A stretch of 41,120 nucleotides of DNA from JABHQR01 sp043812455 (GCA_043812455.1 JBDRMB010000003.1:1-41120); one strand, 5' to 3'. Shown: positions 23,721 to 31,560, counted from the stretch's first letter. Notes: generated by a model not told the origin, from the letters alone. Numbers and translations: made by a program.

Positions 23721-25202
23721 TTACCCCTTAATATTTCCAATCGGTTTAACTGCGACTACCCGTTTGGTTATTCCAGCTTGTTCTAAAGTGTCAGCAATGA
23801 CTTCAATATCTTTATACGCACCACCAGCTTCTTCCGCTAAACCTTTCATGCTCGCTGCTCGTACATAGATACCTTTATCCAGCATTTTCTTTAACAGAGA
23901 TTCTCCGTGGTACTGTTTCTTTGCTGCCATCCTGCTCATTACTCTTCCTGCACCGTGCGCAGTAGATGCAAAAGTTTCATCTGCTTGATCAGTAGCAACC
24001 ATCAGATAAGAACCAGTTTCCATACTGCCACCGATGATTACCGGCTGACCGGTTTTTGCATAATCAGCAGGTAATTCTGCTGCTCTGCTCGGACCGAACG
24101 CTCTAGTAGCACCTTTCCGGTGTACTAAAACAGTTTTTTCTTTCCCGTCAATGATATGTTTTTCAAATTTGGCAATATTGTGTGCAACGTCATAAACTAA
24201 GTTCATTTCCATCTCTTTTGCAGTTTTGCCAAACACTTGTTCAAACGCTTGCCTTACACGATGAGTGATAACTTGTCTGTTAGCAAAAGCCATGTTAGCT
24301 GCACAGGCCATTGCTGCGTAATAATCTTTACCTTCCTGACTATTGATTGGTGCACATGCTAATTCTCGGTCAAGAATTTTAATTCCATACTTTGGCATTA
24401 CATCTAAGAAAGTTCGTAAATAGTCAGTTCCGATTTGATGACCGTAACCTCTACTACCACAATGGATCATGATAACAATTTGACCATCTTTGTTTATTCC
24501 AAAAGTCCTTGCAGTTTCTGCATCATAAATTTTATCTTTATGTACTACTTGAACTTCCAAATAATGATTGCCGCTACCTAACGTACCTATTTGGTTATAA
24601 CCACGTTTGAGCGCTTTCTCAGAAACTTTACTTGAATCTGCACCAGGAATTTGTCCTTGATCTTCAATATGTTCAATATCTTCTGGCCAGGCATAACCTT
24701 TGTCAAGGCACCATTTAGCACCTCTCTCGGCCAGTTCTTTAAATTCTTTTTTAGTTATTTCAACTGTACCTTTACAGCCGACACCAACAGGAACTTTTTG
24801 GTACAGTAAGTCCATTAATTCTTTGATTTTTGGCTGAACTTCTTCTACGGTAAGGTTAGTTGTCATTAACCTCATTCCACAATTTATGTCGAAGCCAATA
24901 CCGCCTGGTGAAATGATTCCTCCTTCTTCAGGATCAAAAGCTGCTACCCCACCTATTGGGAAACCGTAGCCAGCGTGAGCATCAGCCATACAAAATGCAA
25001 ACTTTTGGATACCAGGCAAAGTCGCAACATTAGTTATTTGATCAAATACCCAATTATCCATTGACTCCATCAATTTATCATTAACAATAATTCTTGCTGG
25101 AACGTTCATCCCTTCCTTGTGGGTTATAGGAATCTCCCAGATTACTTCTGAAATCTGTTTAAGATCCTTTGGTTTAGTTAATTCTTTTCTTTCAAATGCC
25201 AT
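23721..25202 (-). CDS. rtcB: tRNA-splicing RNA ligase RtcB
   Basis: A 493-residue RtcB, the Mn2+- and GTP-dependent ligase that joins 2',3'-cyclic phosphate and 5'-OH ends of tRNA exons. Signatures: MADAHAGYGFPIGGVAAF (about 93-110), SPGGIGFDINCGMRL, QGQIPGADSSKV, LGSGNHYLEVQ, HCGSRGYGHQIG, VYDVAHNIAKFE, VHRKGATRAFGPS, and STAHGAGRVMSR with the guanylylated His. No intein. The length is usual. A GAGG ribosome-binding site overlaps the stop codon of the flavin reductase gene 8 bp upstream, so the two are cotranscribed. Archease, its usual activator, is not in this window. Confidence 0.95.
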   Translation of the reverse strand: MAFERKELTKPKDLKQISEVIWEIPITHKEGMNVPARIIVNDKLMESMDNWVFDQITNVATLPGIQKFAFCMADAHAGYGFPIGGVAAFDPEEGGIISPGGIGFDINCGMRLMTTNLTVEEVQPKIKELMDLLYQKVPVGVGCKGTVEITKKEFKELAERGAKWCLDKGYAWPEDIEHIEDQGQIPGADSSKVSEKALKRGYNQIGTLGSGNHYLEVQVVHKDKIYDAETARTFGINKDGQIVIMIHCGSRGYGHQIGTDYLRTFLDVMPKYGIKILDRELACAPINSQEGKDYYAAMACAANMAFANRQVITHRVRQAFEQVFGKTAKEMEMNLVYDVAHNIAKFEKHIIDGKEKTVLVHRKGATRAFGPSRAAELPADYAKTGQPVIIGGSMETGSYLMVATDQADETFASTAHGAGRVMSRMAAKKQYHGESLLKKMLDKGIYVRAASMKGLAEEAGGAYKDIEVIADTLEQAGITKRVVAVKPIGNIKG

Positions 25203-25210
25203 ATTTTCCT

Positions 25211-25918
25211 CTAGCCATGTGCCGACTTTTTAATATTTTCGTCCTTAACTCCTAATTCTCTCAGAATACCCACCATTGCTTTAGCAAAGGAAATAGTACC
25301 ACAAATTAAGAAAGTTTTACCTTCAATTGATTTGATATTTTCTTGTAAATATTTTTTGTCAATTCTACCTTTTCTCAGCTTAGGATCTTTGTTATCAGGA
25401 TCTTTAGTGATACTGAAATAAAGTTTAATATTAGGATTGTTTTTTTCGATTTCTTCAAACTCTTTTCTGTAAGCAATATCTTCTGCTTTCTGATGTGTAG
25501 AAAAGAATTTCACTTTTGTTGGCAATTTCTTTTCAGTAATGTATGTTAGCATTGAATTGAACGGCATAATTCCGCAACCACAACCAATCATAACAGTATC
25601 TTTATCTTTAGTTTCATCAAAATAAAACGGCCCAAACGGTCCAGTAAGTTCTAATTCAGTTCCAACTTTGATCTTCTGCAATTCTTTTGAAATAAAACCT
25701 TTTTTAACTTCCCTAACACTGATTTCAAGATAATCTTTAGTTGGAGAAGATGAAATGGAGTATGCACGTTTAGTTGGAAGTTGTTTTGGGTCTTTGCTCT
25801 GATTTAGCCAGCTGATCATAACAAACTGTCCGGGCTTGAAGTCAAGTTTAGGTCCTTCTAACCGTATTCTAGTGGTATCATAATTTATTTTTTCAACATC
25901 AGTTACTTTGTATTTCAT
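25211..25918 (-). CDS. FAD/NAD(P)-binding oxidoreductase of the ferredoxin-NADP reductase family
   Basis: A 235-residue flavoprotein with the FNR two-domain layout. The FAD-binding beta-barrel has PGQFVMISW (about 29-37) and KRAYSISSSP (about 49-58). LTGPFGPFYF follows, and the NAD(P)-binding Rossmann domain begins VMIGCGCGIMPF (about 109-120), ending with FLICGTISFAKAMV. There is no iron-sulfur domain, so it transfers electrons between NAD(P)H and an unknown partner. It is the first gene of an operon with rtcB 8 bp downstream. The functional link, if any, is not known; RtcB is metal- and redox-sensitive, so a protective role is only speculation. Confidence 0.8.
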   Translation of the reverse strand: MKYKVTDVEKINYDTTRIRLEGPKLDFKPGQFVMISWLNQSKDPKQLPTKRAYSISSSPTKDYLEISVREVKKGFISKELQKIKVGTELELTGPFGPFYFDETKDKDTVMIGCGCGIMPFNSMLTYITEKKLPTKVKFFSTHQKAEDIAYRKEFEEIEKNNPNIKLYFSITKDPDNKDPKLRKGRIDKKYLQENIKSIEGKTFLICGTISFAKAMVGILRELGVKDENIKKSAHG

Positions 25919-26056
25919 TCAAGAAAAGAATCGGCGCCAGTTTTATATATGTTTTGGGTTATTATTTTACTCATATACAAACTAAATCTATTTAAATGAT
26001 AAATTATTCTTAGCATAATGTGATAATTAACTTAAAATCAAAAGAGGTAAATCAAA

Positions 26057-26443
26057 ATGAGTAATGATGATAAAAAAACTAAGAAAAAATCAAGTGATGA
26101 TGAAGAATTAGAAGTGTTTCCAGCAGAAGAACAAGGTATTGAACCTGAAGAGACTAGTGAAGAGATTTCTCAAGATATGGAACATGGAGAAAAGGATGAA
26201 GATGTTTATTCTGAAGAAGGCCGTGAAAAGTTAGTTGAAGATGGTGAGATTTCTCCTGAAGAAGAAGGATTCATGAAAGGTGCTGACGATTTAGGGCAGT
26301 TAGGTAAAGATGCTTTAACTGGCGAACCATTGATGGACGTTGAGGATGTTGTTGAGACTGAAATTGACGGCCAGGTTTATCGGTTTGTCAATGAAGAAAA
26401 TGCTCGTAAGTTCAGAGAGAAGAAGGAGCTGGAAGAGGATTAA
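26057..26443 (+). CDS. Acidic protein with a cysteine-free TRASH/YHS-like segment
   Basis: A 128-residue, very acidic cytoplasmic protein. Residues 1-90 are low-complexity Glu/Asp/Lys with VEDGEISPEEEGFMKGAD (about 67-84). The C-terminal 35-40 residues, ALTGEPLMDVEDVVETEIDG then QVYRFVNEENARKF, follow the TRASH/YHS layout (usually DPVCGMPVD, later DGKTYYFCSEECKEKF) but have Thr and Asn where the metal-binding cysteines belong. GAGGT lies 10 nt before the ATG, so this mRNA has a leader. Two HD-domain genes follow at 18 bp and with overlap, so it may head their operon. Function unknown. Confidence 0.65.
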   Translation: MSNDDKKTKKKSSDDEELEVFPAEEQGIEPEETSEEISQDMEHGEKDEDVYSEEGREKLVEDGEISPEEEGFMKGADDLGQLGKDALTGEPLMDVEDVVETEIDGQVYRFVNEENARKFREKKELEED

Positions 26444-26461
26444 TTTTTATTTTGTTTTAAA

Positions 26462-27031
26462 ATGGATGAAAAATTAGAGAAAGTACGGAGCACCGTGAAA
26501 GAGGCTGCAGAAGAGTTTGATTGGAAGTTTCATCTTAAATTAGTGGTTGACTATGCATTAAAGTTGGGTAAACTAAAAAATGCTAACATGGAAGTTGTTG
26601 AATTGGGTGCCTTGCTTCATGATATTGGAAGAGTTAAATTTGGTGGAAAAGATCATGATATTACAGGAGTACCAGAAGCAGAAAAAATATTGAGAGAGCT
26701 TAACTATCCTGAGGAAACTATAGAAAAAGTAAAACATTGTGTTCATACACACCGAGCTTCTGTTAACAGAAAAGCCGAAACTATTGAAGCTGAAATTATC
26801 AGAGACGCTGACGCCTTGTCACATTTTGATGCATTGCCACTCCTAGCAAGAGCAGGACTTAGAAAATATGAGGATGATGTCCAGAAAACAACAGAGTGGA
26901 TTTATGCTAAGCTACAAAGAGACTGGAACAATAAAATGCATTTGCCTGAATCCAAGGAAATGGTAAAAGAAAAATATAAGGCCGCAATGTTATTGCTAGA
27001 AGCTGCTCTCGGTAAAAATGGATCTAATTGA
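26462..27031 (+). CDS. HD-domain phosphohydrolase
   Basis: A 189-residue HD-superfamily protein with all metal ligands in place: His24, the doublet His53-Asp54 (LLHDIGR), His65-Asp66 (DHDITG), His95/His97 (HCVHTHR) and the closing Asp in RDADALSHFD (about 115-117). These proteins hydrolyse phosphate esters of nucleotides or small metabolites; the exact substrate is unknown. The tail from about 130 is helical. It has no ribosome site, follows the acidic protein gene by 18 bp, and its last 14 bp overlap the start of a degenerate paralogue, so the two products are probably made together. Confidence 0.8.
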   Translation: MDEKLEKVRSTVKEAAEEFDWKFHLKLVVDYALKLGKLKNANMEVVELGALLHDIGRVKFGGKDHDITGVPEAEKILRELNYPEETIEKVKHCVHTHRASVNRKAETIEAEIIRDADALSHFDALPLLARAGLRKYEDDVQKTTEWIYAKLQRDWNNKMHLPESKEMVKEKYKAAMLLLEAALGKNGSN

Positions 27032-27584
27032 AAAAGCTAAAGAGTATGCTTTGTCTGAAATGGACAAGTATGGTTCCCCAGATAGTTTGCTGTTTGAAAT
27101 TTCTCTTAAAAAAGCGTTAGAACTTGCTGAAAAGTTAAATGCTGACAAAACTATTGTTGAAGTTGGTGCTTGTTTAATGGACTTGAAATTAGGGCAAGCT
27201 CTTAGTGAAGATAAGCCAGCAGAACATGTAAAAATGAGCTCTGAAGCAACGCAAGAGTTCCTTAACCAGTTTGATTTAGATGAAAAAATAAAAGCAAAAA
27301 TAATCAATTGTGTTGAAGCACATCATAAAAAGATACCATTTACTTGTATTGAAGCAGAAATCTGTGCCAATGCTGATTGTTATAGGTTTGTCCATCCAAA
27401 GGGATTTTTGAGGTTTGTAAATTCCTTAGGTAAAAAATCAGATGATTTTAATTCAGCACTTGATTTTGCTGAAGAAAAGTTTAATGAGAAATTAGGAATC
27501 CTCTCACTAGACATTTGTAAAGAAGAATTAAAAGAAAGTATTGAAAATATTAAAAAAATAATTGAAATGGCAAGAAAAATATAA
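27018..27584 (+). CDS. Degenerate HD-domain paralogue
   Basis: A 188-residue protein colinear with the preceding HD protein. The first His is lost (LLFEISLKKAL), and the HD doublet reads Met54-Asp55 (ACLMDLKLG). Other ligand positions survive: His70 (AEHVKM), His102-His103 (EAHHKK) and Asp120 (ANADCYRF). It is therefore likely to be catalytically weak or inactive and may regulate or pair with its neighbour. It begins within the last codons of the upstream gene, which suggests translational coupling. The similarity is read from motif order, not from an alignment score. Confidence 0.7.
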   Translation: MDLIEKAKEYALSEMDKYGSPDSLLFEISLKKALELAEKLNADKTIVEVGACLMDLKLGQALSEDKPAEHVKMSSEATQEFLNQFDLDEKIKAKIINCVEAHHKKIPFTCIEAEICANADCYRFVHPKGFLRFVNSLGKKSDDFNSALDFAEEKFNEKLGILSLDICKEELKESIENIKKIIEMARKI

Positions 27585-27598
27585 AATTAAAAATAATT

Positions 27599-28735
27599 CT
27601 AATCCTTAAACTGGCTTCCCAGCTTGTTCTTGACGTTATTGAAAGCTTTGCGCATTGCAGTCTGGACTTTCCAATCGTCCTGAGTGCCAGTTACAATTCT
27701 TCCTGGATATTCAAGCCTTAAAGTTACTGAATATTTATGTTTCTTACCTGGCTTACCGCTCTGTTTGTGCTCTTTAACATGCACGCTGATCACCAGATCG
27801 TTCTTAATCACTCGCTGGATCTTACCAGCTTCATTTTCAGCAATATCTTTCAACATTCCCGCCTGCCTTTCAGTTAAATGAGTTTCGTTCAGACCATGAA
27901 ACTTAATACCAGGTTCATCTACCGGTTTCAAACTTGCAAATTTTCCTAAAATGTTTTTTACTGTTAATAAACCATAAACTTTACCTTCTTCGCTGACCAT
28001 CATGTCCCATAAGTTACTTATGCCCATAGAATTAATAGTTCGGTTAAGCCGGTCATTACGTTTAATATAACTTACATTAGATGTAATGAAAGATTTGATT
28101 GGTAATGAAGACATTTTTGTCCTGTCAACGGCAGCCGACCTAGTTTTACCGACTTCTTTCAAAGCCTTACCGCGAGAAGCTTTTTGTGGAGATAAGAATA
28201 AGTTAATCATGTCTGCGATTCTAATCACCCCAGTAAGGTTTCTACCCTGAAATACTGGAACTTGTTCAACTTTTTGTTTCATCATTACTTTTAAAACTTC
28301 AGAAATTTTATCAGTATCTTTTAATGCAGTAGGTTTAGCAAATTTAATGTCCTTAACTTTCAAATCGCGCATTTCTGGCATTTTTGCTGCAGCTTGTAAC
28401 AAATCTAAAGAACGAACAATTCCTATAATGTTATTATCTTCAACTACCGGCAAGAAATCAAGATTACTTTCTGCCATAAGCATAGCAGTATCATAAACAT
28501 CAGCATTAACACTCACAAGAGGAGTTTTTACCGCACATTTTACAATTTTTGATTCTGTTAAAGAAAGGCTAGTTTTTAACAAGGAATGATAGTTGACTAC
28601 TCCAATAAATTTACCCTTATTGTAAACCAAACCGGTACGTTTTCCGCTTGATTTCAGTTTGCCAAGCATTTCAGTAATGCTGTTTCCAGCATCAAAAGTC
28701 AGATAGTCCGTTTTCATAAGTTCTTTGATTGCCAT
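27599..28735 (-). CDS. CBS-domain protein with C-terminal HPF-like domain, putative ribosome hibernation factor
   Basis: A 378-residue protein. The first part (about 1-275) contains four CBS motifs as two Bateman pairs (for example MLMAESNLDFLPVVEDNNII and VLKVMMKQKVEQVPVFQGRN). The last 90 residues (from about QRVIKNDLVISVHVKEH to AMRKAFNNVKNKL) resemble the HPF/YfiA sigma-54 modulation fold that blocks the ribosomal decoding site. Fusion of CBS pairs to HPF is an archaeal arrangement linked to ribosome hibernation, with CBS domains sensing adenine nucleotides; that role is from family knowledge. A TTG at 28747 could add four residues, but ATG 28735 sits 27 bp after CTTTAAATA and is preferred. 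Confidence 0.8.
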   Translation of the reverse strand: MAIKELMKTDYLTFDAGNSITEMLGKLKSSGKRTGLVYNKGKFIGVVNYHSLLKTSLSLTESKIVKCAVKTPLVSVNADVYDTAMLMAESNLDFLPVVEDNNIIGIVRSLDLLQAAAKMPEMRDLKVKDIKFAKPTALKDTDKISEVLKVMMKQKVEQVPVFQGRNLTGVIRIADMINLFLSPQKASRGKALKEVGKTRSAAVDRTKMSSLPIKSFITSNVSYIKRNDRLNRTINSMGISNLWDMMVSEEGKVYGLLTVKNILGKFASLKPVDEPGIKFHGLNETHLTERQAGMLKDIAENEAGKIQRVIKNDLVISVHVKEHKQSGKPGKKHKYSVTLRLEYPGRIVTGTQDDWKVQTAMRKAFNNVKNKLGSQFKD

Positions 28736-28799
28736 GTTGTTAAGCAAGCGAAATAGGTATTTAAAGACTATTATACTCTGGAGAATAGTAAAAGCGAAA

Positions 28800-28921
28800 G
28801 GGTTAGCATCCTAAGGTCAAAATTCCTTCTGAATATACATTGAGCTCGTCGCGGGGGGAAGGCCTCCTACGGGGACGCAGAGCCTACGATAAAAGCTTGA
28901 GAATTTTGAAGATGCTTACCC
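28800..28921. ncRNA. GC-rich structured locus: candidate non-coding RNA or small inverted-repeat element
   Basis: This gene-free stretch is strikingly GC-rich in an AT-rich genome. It can fold into a long rod: GGGTTAGCATC (28800-28810) pairs with GATGCTTACCC (28911-28921), TCAAAATTC pairs with GAATTTTGA further in, and CTC-GTC pairs with GAC-GCA-GAG around a GGGGG/CCTCC hairpin. Neither strand encodes a credible protein, and the transcribed strand cannot be told. Direct repeats CGAAA at 28795-28799 and 28921-28925 leave open that it is a mobile element unlike the MITEs. No known RNA family was recognised. Confidence 0.45.
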
Positions 28922-28932
28922 GAAAAATAGAA

Positions 28933-29388
28933 TTAATCTTCCTTGGGCCTAAGCAAGTGCATATCCTTGTATTTAATATGCAACTTTTTCTTGTTTTTAA
29001 TGCCAAAAATTGTAATATCTTTCCCCATACTCTTGACCTTGTACTCATCGCCTCCGTACATGACCAGATCTCCCTTATTTACTGAAGCTTTCCGGAACAA
29101 GATAGTTACCCTAAAGATGTCCTTACCATCCTTTTTAGAAAATAAGCTAGAAGTCAAGTTAAGTTCTCCACCAAACTTTTCCTGAAGATGTTTGCCCAGA
29201 GATTTAGTAAAATTGTTATCAGCTAAATAATAGTCAAACCCGTTCTTTACTTTATCAACTTTGGCAATGTAAATATCAGCTTGCGTGATCTCTTTTTCAA
29301 CATAAACTAAGACTTCGTCTGTAGGTTGTCTTATTTGAAGTTTAGCTTCATAGTACAATGGATGTTTATCACTAACGTCTCTGACCAT
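28933..29388 (-). CDS. NMD3-like protein, short form without zinc ribbons
   Basis: A 151-residue protein resembling the C-terminal half of archaeal NMD3. Signature pieces are GFDYYLADNNFTKSLGKHLQ (about 50-69), FGGELNLTSSLFSKKDGKDI then FRVTILFR (about 72-99), and a final SH3-like beta-barrel (VNKGDLVMYGGDEYKVK). NMD3 binds the large ribosomal subunit and, in eukaryotes, acts in 60S export and maturation. The N-terminal zinc-binding treble-clef repeats normally found in archaeal NMD3 are absent, and no cysteines remain, so it is either a split or a reduced form. Its neighbour is the CBS-HPF ribosome-associated gene. Confidence 0.7.
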   Translation of the reverse strand: MVRDVSDKHPLYYEAKLQIRQPTDEVLVYVEKEITQADIYIAKVDKVKNGFDYYLADNNFTKSLGKHLQEKFGGELNLTSSLFSKKDGKDIFRVTILFRKASVNKGDLVMYGGDEYKVKSMGKDITIFGIKNKKKLHIKYKDMHLLRPKED

Positions 29389-29429
29389 CTGCTAGAAGAA
29401 ATGAGTAGTATATTTAAGATTTTAGAAAA

Positions 29430-30488
29430 TTATTGGTTGGCACACAACTCAGCAGAAGAATAATTCTCTTTAGTTAATTTTTGATTATTGTTTACTAGTT
29501 CAAAAAACTTTGGGAAATTGATGAATTTCTTTTTGTTTAATGATTTCTTCATTAACAACAATACTCTGGAAGGTGGATGCTCATCAATAATTTCATAGTC
29601 AGGAAGAAGTTCTGCCAGTTTGTTTGTTAACTCTTCAACATCTTCATGGAAAGGCATGTTTTCTTCTTTCAAGATATCTCGTGAGGCTCCCAGAAACATG
29701 TAAGCTTTAACTTCAATAAAGTCTGGTTGTCCGATGTTGATTAATGTCTTATATCCTTCCAAATCTTCATCGTTAATATCTTTAATAACTGTAAGCCTGA
29801 TACAAGTTCTATAAGTTCGTGTGGAAAGGATTTCTAAACTTTTCAGCATCCGTTCATAAAAGTCTGGAAACAATGGTCGATCAATATCTTTCAATTGTTC
29901 TTTGTTTGGTGCATCAACAGACAGATATAACTGAGTTACATACTTAATATTCTCAATCTGTTCTGGAAACTGTCCGTTAGTAACCAAGAATGTTGAGATT
30001 TTTCTCTTATGGAATTCTGCTAAGATTTCGTTAAGTTTTGGATAAGTTATCGGTTCTCCGGTAAGTGATAATGCTACATGTCTGACATTGTAAGCTTGTT
30101 TCAGCTCTTCAGGTTTGGTTTTTTCACTACCGCCAAAACCAGCTAGAAGTTTTTTTTGCGCATCTATTGATAAGTCAATGATTTCATTAGGTTCATCAAT
30201 CTTACCATACCATTCTTTAGAAACTGGAGCTTTTTCTCCACGCCAGCAGAATTTACATCTGTTTGCACAGTACATACTGGTAGTCATCTGAAGACACTGA
30301 TGACATCTGATGCCATAGAATTTCTCTTTATAACAAACACCCCTGCCACGAAGCATATTTTTTGTCCAGCCGCAAACTTTCACAGCACTATGGCTGCCGA
30401 CTAGTCTGTATTGCTGTTTGATCAAGTCTTGTTTCTGCGCTTCAACTAATTGTTCAGATAATTTGGTGTTCTCTTGCTCTTTTGGCAT
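29430..30488 (-). CDS. taw1: 4-demethylwyosine synthase (radical SAM, Taw1/TYW1)
   Basis: A 352-residue radical SAM enzyme that condenses N1-methylguanosine at position 37 of tRNA-Phe with pyruvate to form 4-demethylwyosine. The radical SAM cluster cysteines are Cys74, Cys78 and Cys81 (CANRCKFCWRG). A second iron-sulfur cluster is supported by Cys39, Cys52 and Cys65, spaced 13 and 13 like the archaeal enzyme. LSLTGEPITYP and KAYMFLGASR are also characteristic. Length fits archaeal Taw1. The TATA-like CTTTTAAAAA lies 24-33 bp before the ATG, so the mRNA is leaderless, and MITE copy 3 starts 48 bp from this ATG. Confidence 0.95.
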   Translation of the reverse strand: MPKEQENTKLSEQLVEAQKQDLIKQQYRLVGSHSAVKVCGWTKNMLRGRGVCYKEKFYGIRCHQCLQMTTSMYCANRCKFCWRGEKAPVSKEWYGKIDEPNEIIDLSIDAQKKLLAGFGGSEKTKPEELKQAYNVRHVALSLTGEPITYPKLNEILAEFHKRKISTFLVTNGQFPEQIENIKYVTQLYLSVDAPNKEQLKDIDRPLFPDFYERMLKSLEILSTRTYRTCIRLTVIKDINDEDLEGYKTLINIGQPDFIEVKAYMFLGASRDILKEENMPFHEDVEELTNKLAELLPDYEIIDEHPPSRVLLLMKKSLNKKKFINFPKFFELVNNNQKLTKENYSSAELCANQ

Positions 30489-30511
30489 AGAATTAAAGAT
30501 TAAAAGAACGT

Positions 30512-30522
30512 ATTTTTAAAAG
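30512..30522 (-). promoter_or_regulatory. TATA box of taw1
   Basis: Minus-strand CTTTTAAAAAT. Its aligned core TTTAAAAA occupies offsets 16-23 from the edge of MITE copy 3, the same offsets as at copies 1, 2 and 4. Confidence 0.5.
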
Positions 30523-30535
30523 TTACTAAGAAAGA

Positions 30536-30657
30536 GGCTGTGTCCGGAATAACACCATTTTGTATGCTGGCGCCAAAGGAGGCGCATGAGCGAACGTAGA
30601 GAGCTCATAATTGCGCCGTGCCCCAGTATACAAATTAAATATATTTTGGACATGGCC
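30536..30657. mobile_element. MITE-like palindromic element, copy 3 (subfamily A)
   Basis: 122 bp, nearly identical to copies 2 and 5, with the right arm drifted (TATTTTGGACATGGCC). The perfect 9-bp direct repeat TAAGAAAGA lies at 30527-30535 and 30658-30666. Here the left end faces the promoter of taw1 on the minus strand. Confidence 0.9.
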
Positions 30658-30686
30658 TAAGAAAGAGAATAATATTAACACAAATA

Positions 30687-31430
30687 TTAACACAATTCTT
30701 TTTGATGTTGATATATTTGATCAACCAATCTTTCTACAACAGGTCCAATATGATCTTCGTGACAATATGGGTCTATCATAAATTCATCACCAGCACTACC
30801 ATGAGTTCTGTTTACGAAAGGGACCCTAATTACAATATCTGGAACTTTGTCAGTTTTATCTATATTAAAAACTCCTCTTGAAGAATCAACTAAAGCTTTA
30901 CCGATTGCAGCAATATGATCAGTAACATTGTCATAACCGGCGTTACTGTTCCAATAATGCATATCATTAGCATCAAAAAGAACAATATAACGTTTAACTC
31001 CTTCAGGCAATACACTTTCTGGAGATAATTCTTCTCTTTTACATAATTCAAACATATAACCAAAATTAGTTAATGCACCAGTAGTACGATCATAACTTTG
31101 ATTTTCAATTGAACGTTCTAATGCTTGATAAGCTAATGAATCTTCACCATAAGTAAAAGCAACTTCTTTTAAATTATCAATTGCCTCAAGAATAGCATCT
31201 CTATTTACATCTTCTAGATCATATGACACTTCTAATGGTTGGCCATCATACATTACAACAGCATATTTTCTAGATTCAATTTGTGCTAATGTTTTTGCAA
31301 ATGCCTCTTTAGGAGAATCTTCTGGGACAATTTTTGGTTTAAGTAAGGATGCTTTTTGTAAAGCTTGCTCTGCCTCTTGAAAAGTCTCTCCTATTCCAGC
31401 CTTTACTCCTAAAATATATTCTAATGACAT
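30687..31430 (-). CDS. Archaeal GGDEF-like nucleotide-cyclase-fold protein
   Basis: A 247-residue cytoplasmic protein. The C-terminal half follows the diguanylate cyclase layout: DRTTGALTNFGYMFEL (about 114-129, usually DxLTGLxNRRxFxxxL), YIVLFDANDMHYWNSNAGYD (about 148-167, usually LxDIDxFKxINDxxGHxxGD) and GSAGDEF (about 211-217, usually RxGGDEF). The first metal Asp (153), Asn161 and AGDEF are retained; the first Gly of GGDEF is Ala and the Asp after Asn is Ser. About 105 N-terminal residues are helical and unassigned. GGDEF proteins are rare in archaea and the product is unknown. The ATG follows TTATAAAT-type TATA by about 25 bp. Confidence 0.65.
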   Translation of the reverse strand: MSLEYILGVKAGIGETFQEAEQALQKASLLKPKIVPEDSPKEAFAKTLAQIESRKYAVVMYDGQPLEVSYDLEDVNRDAILEAIDNLKEVAFTYGEDSLAYQALERSIENQSYDRTTGALTNFGYMFELCKREELSPESVLPEGVKRYIVLFDANDMHYWNSNAGYDNVTDHIAAIGKALVDSSRGVFNIDKTDKVPDIVIRVPFVNRTHGSAGDEFMIDPYCHEDHIGPVVERLVDQIYQHQKELC

Positions 31431-31510
31431 ACTGATACCATATTTTTATTCTTATTTATAAATGTTCTGGTTGTTATTACTATTAGGGGGTAATTCCATT
31501 TTGCTAGAAA

Positions 31511-31520
31511 AATATTTAAA
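31511..31520 (+). promoter_or_regulatory. TATA box of tRNA-Thr
   Basis: AATATTTAAA lies about 45 bp before the mature tRNA 5' end, consistent with a short 5' leader removed by RNase P. Confidence 0.5.
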
Positions 31521-31560
31521 CGGAATGGGGTTTTTGTTTGAAAGTTAGAGACAAATTAAT

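Noticed and set aside
28860..28895. GGGGACGCAGAGCC resembles the core of the cyclic di-GMP-I (GEMM) riboswitch, tempting beside a GGDEF-like gene
   Set aside because: The rest of the GEMM architecture (the GGCAAACC strand and the tetraloop receptor arm) is not present, the match is short, and no gene is correctly placed downstream of it.
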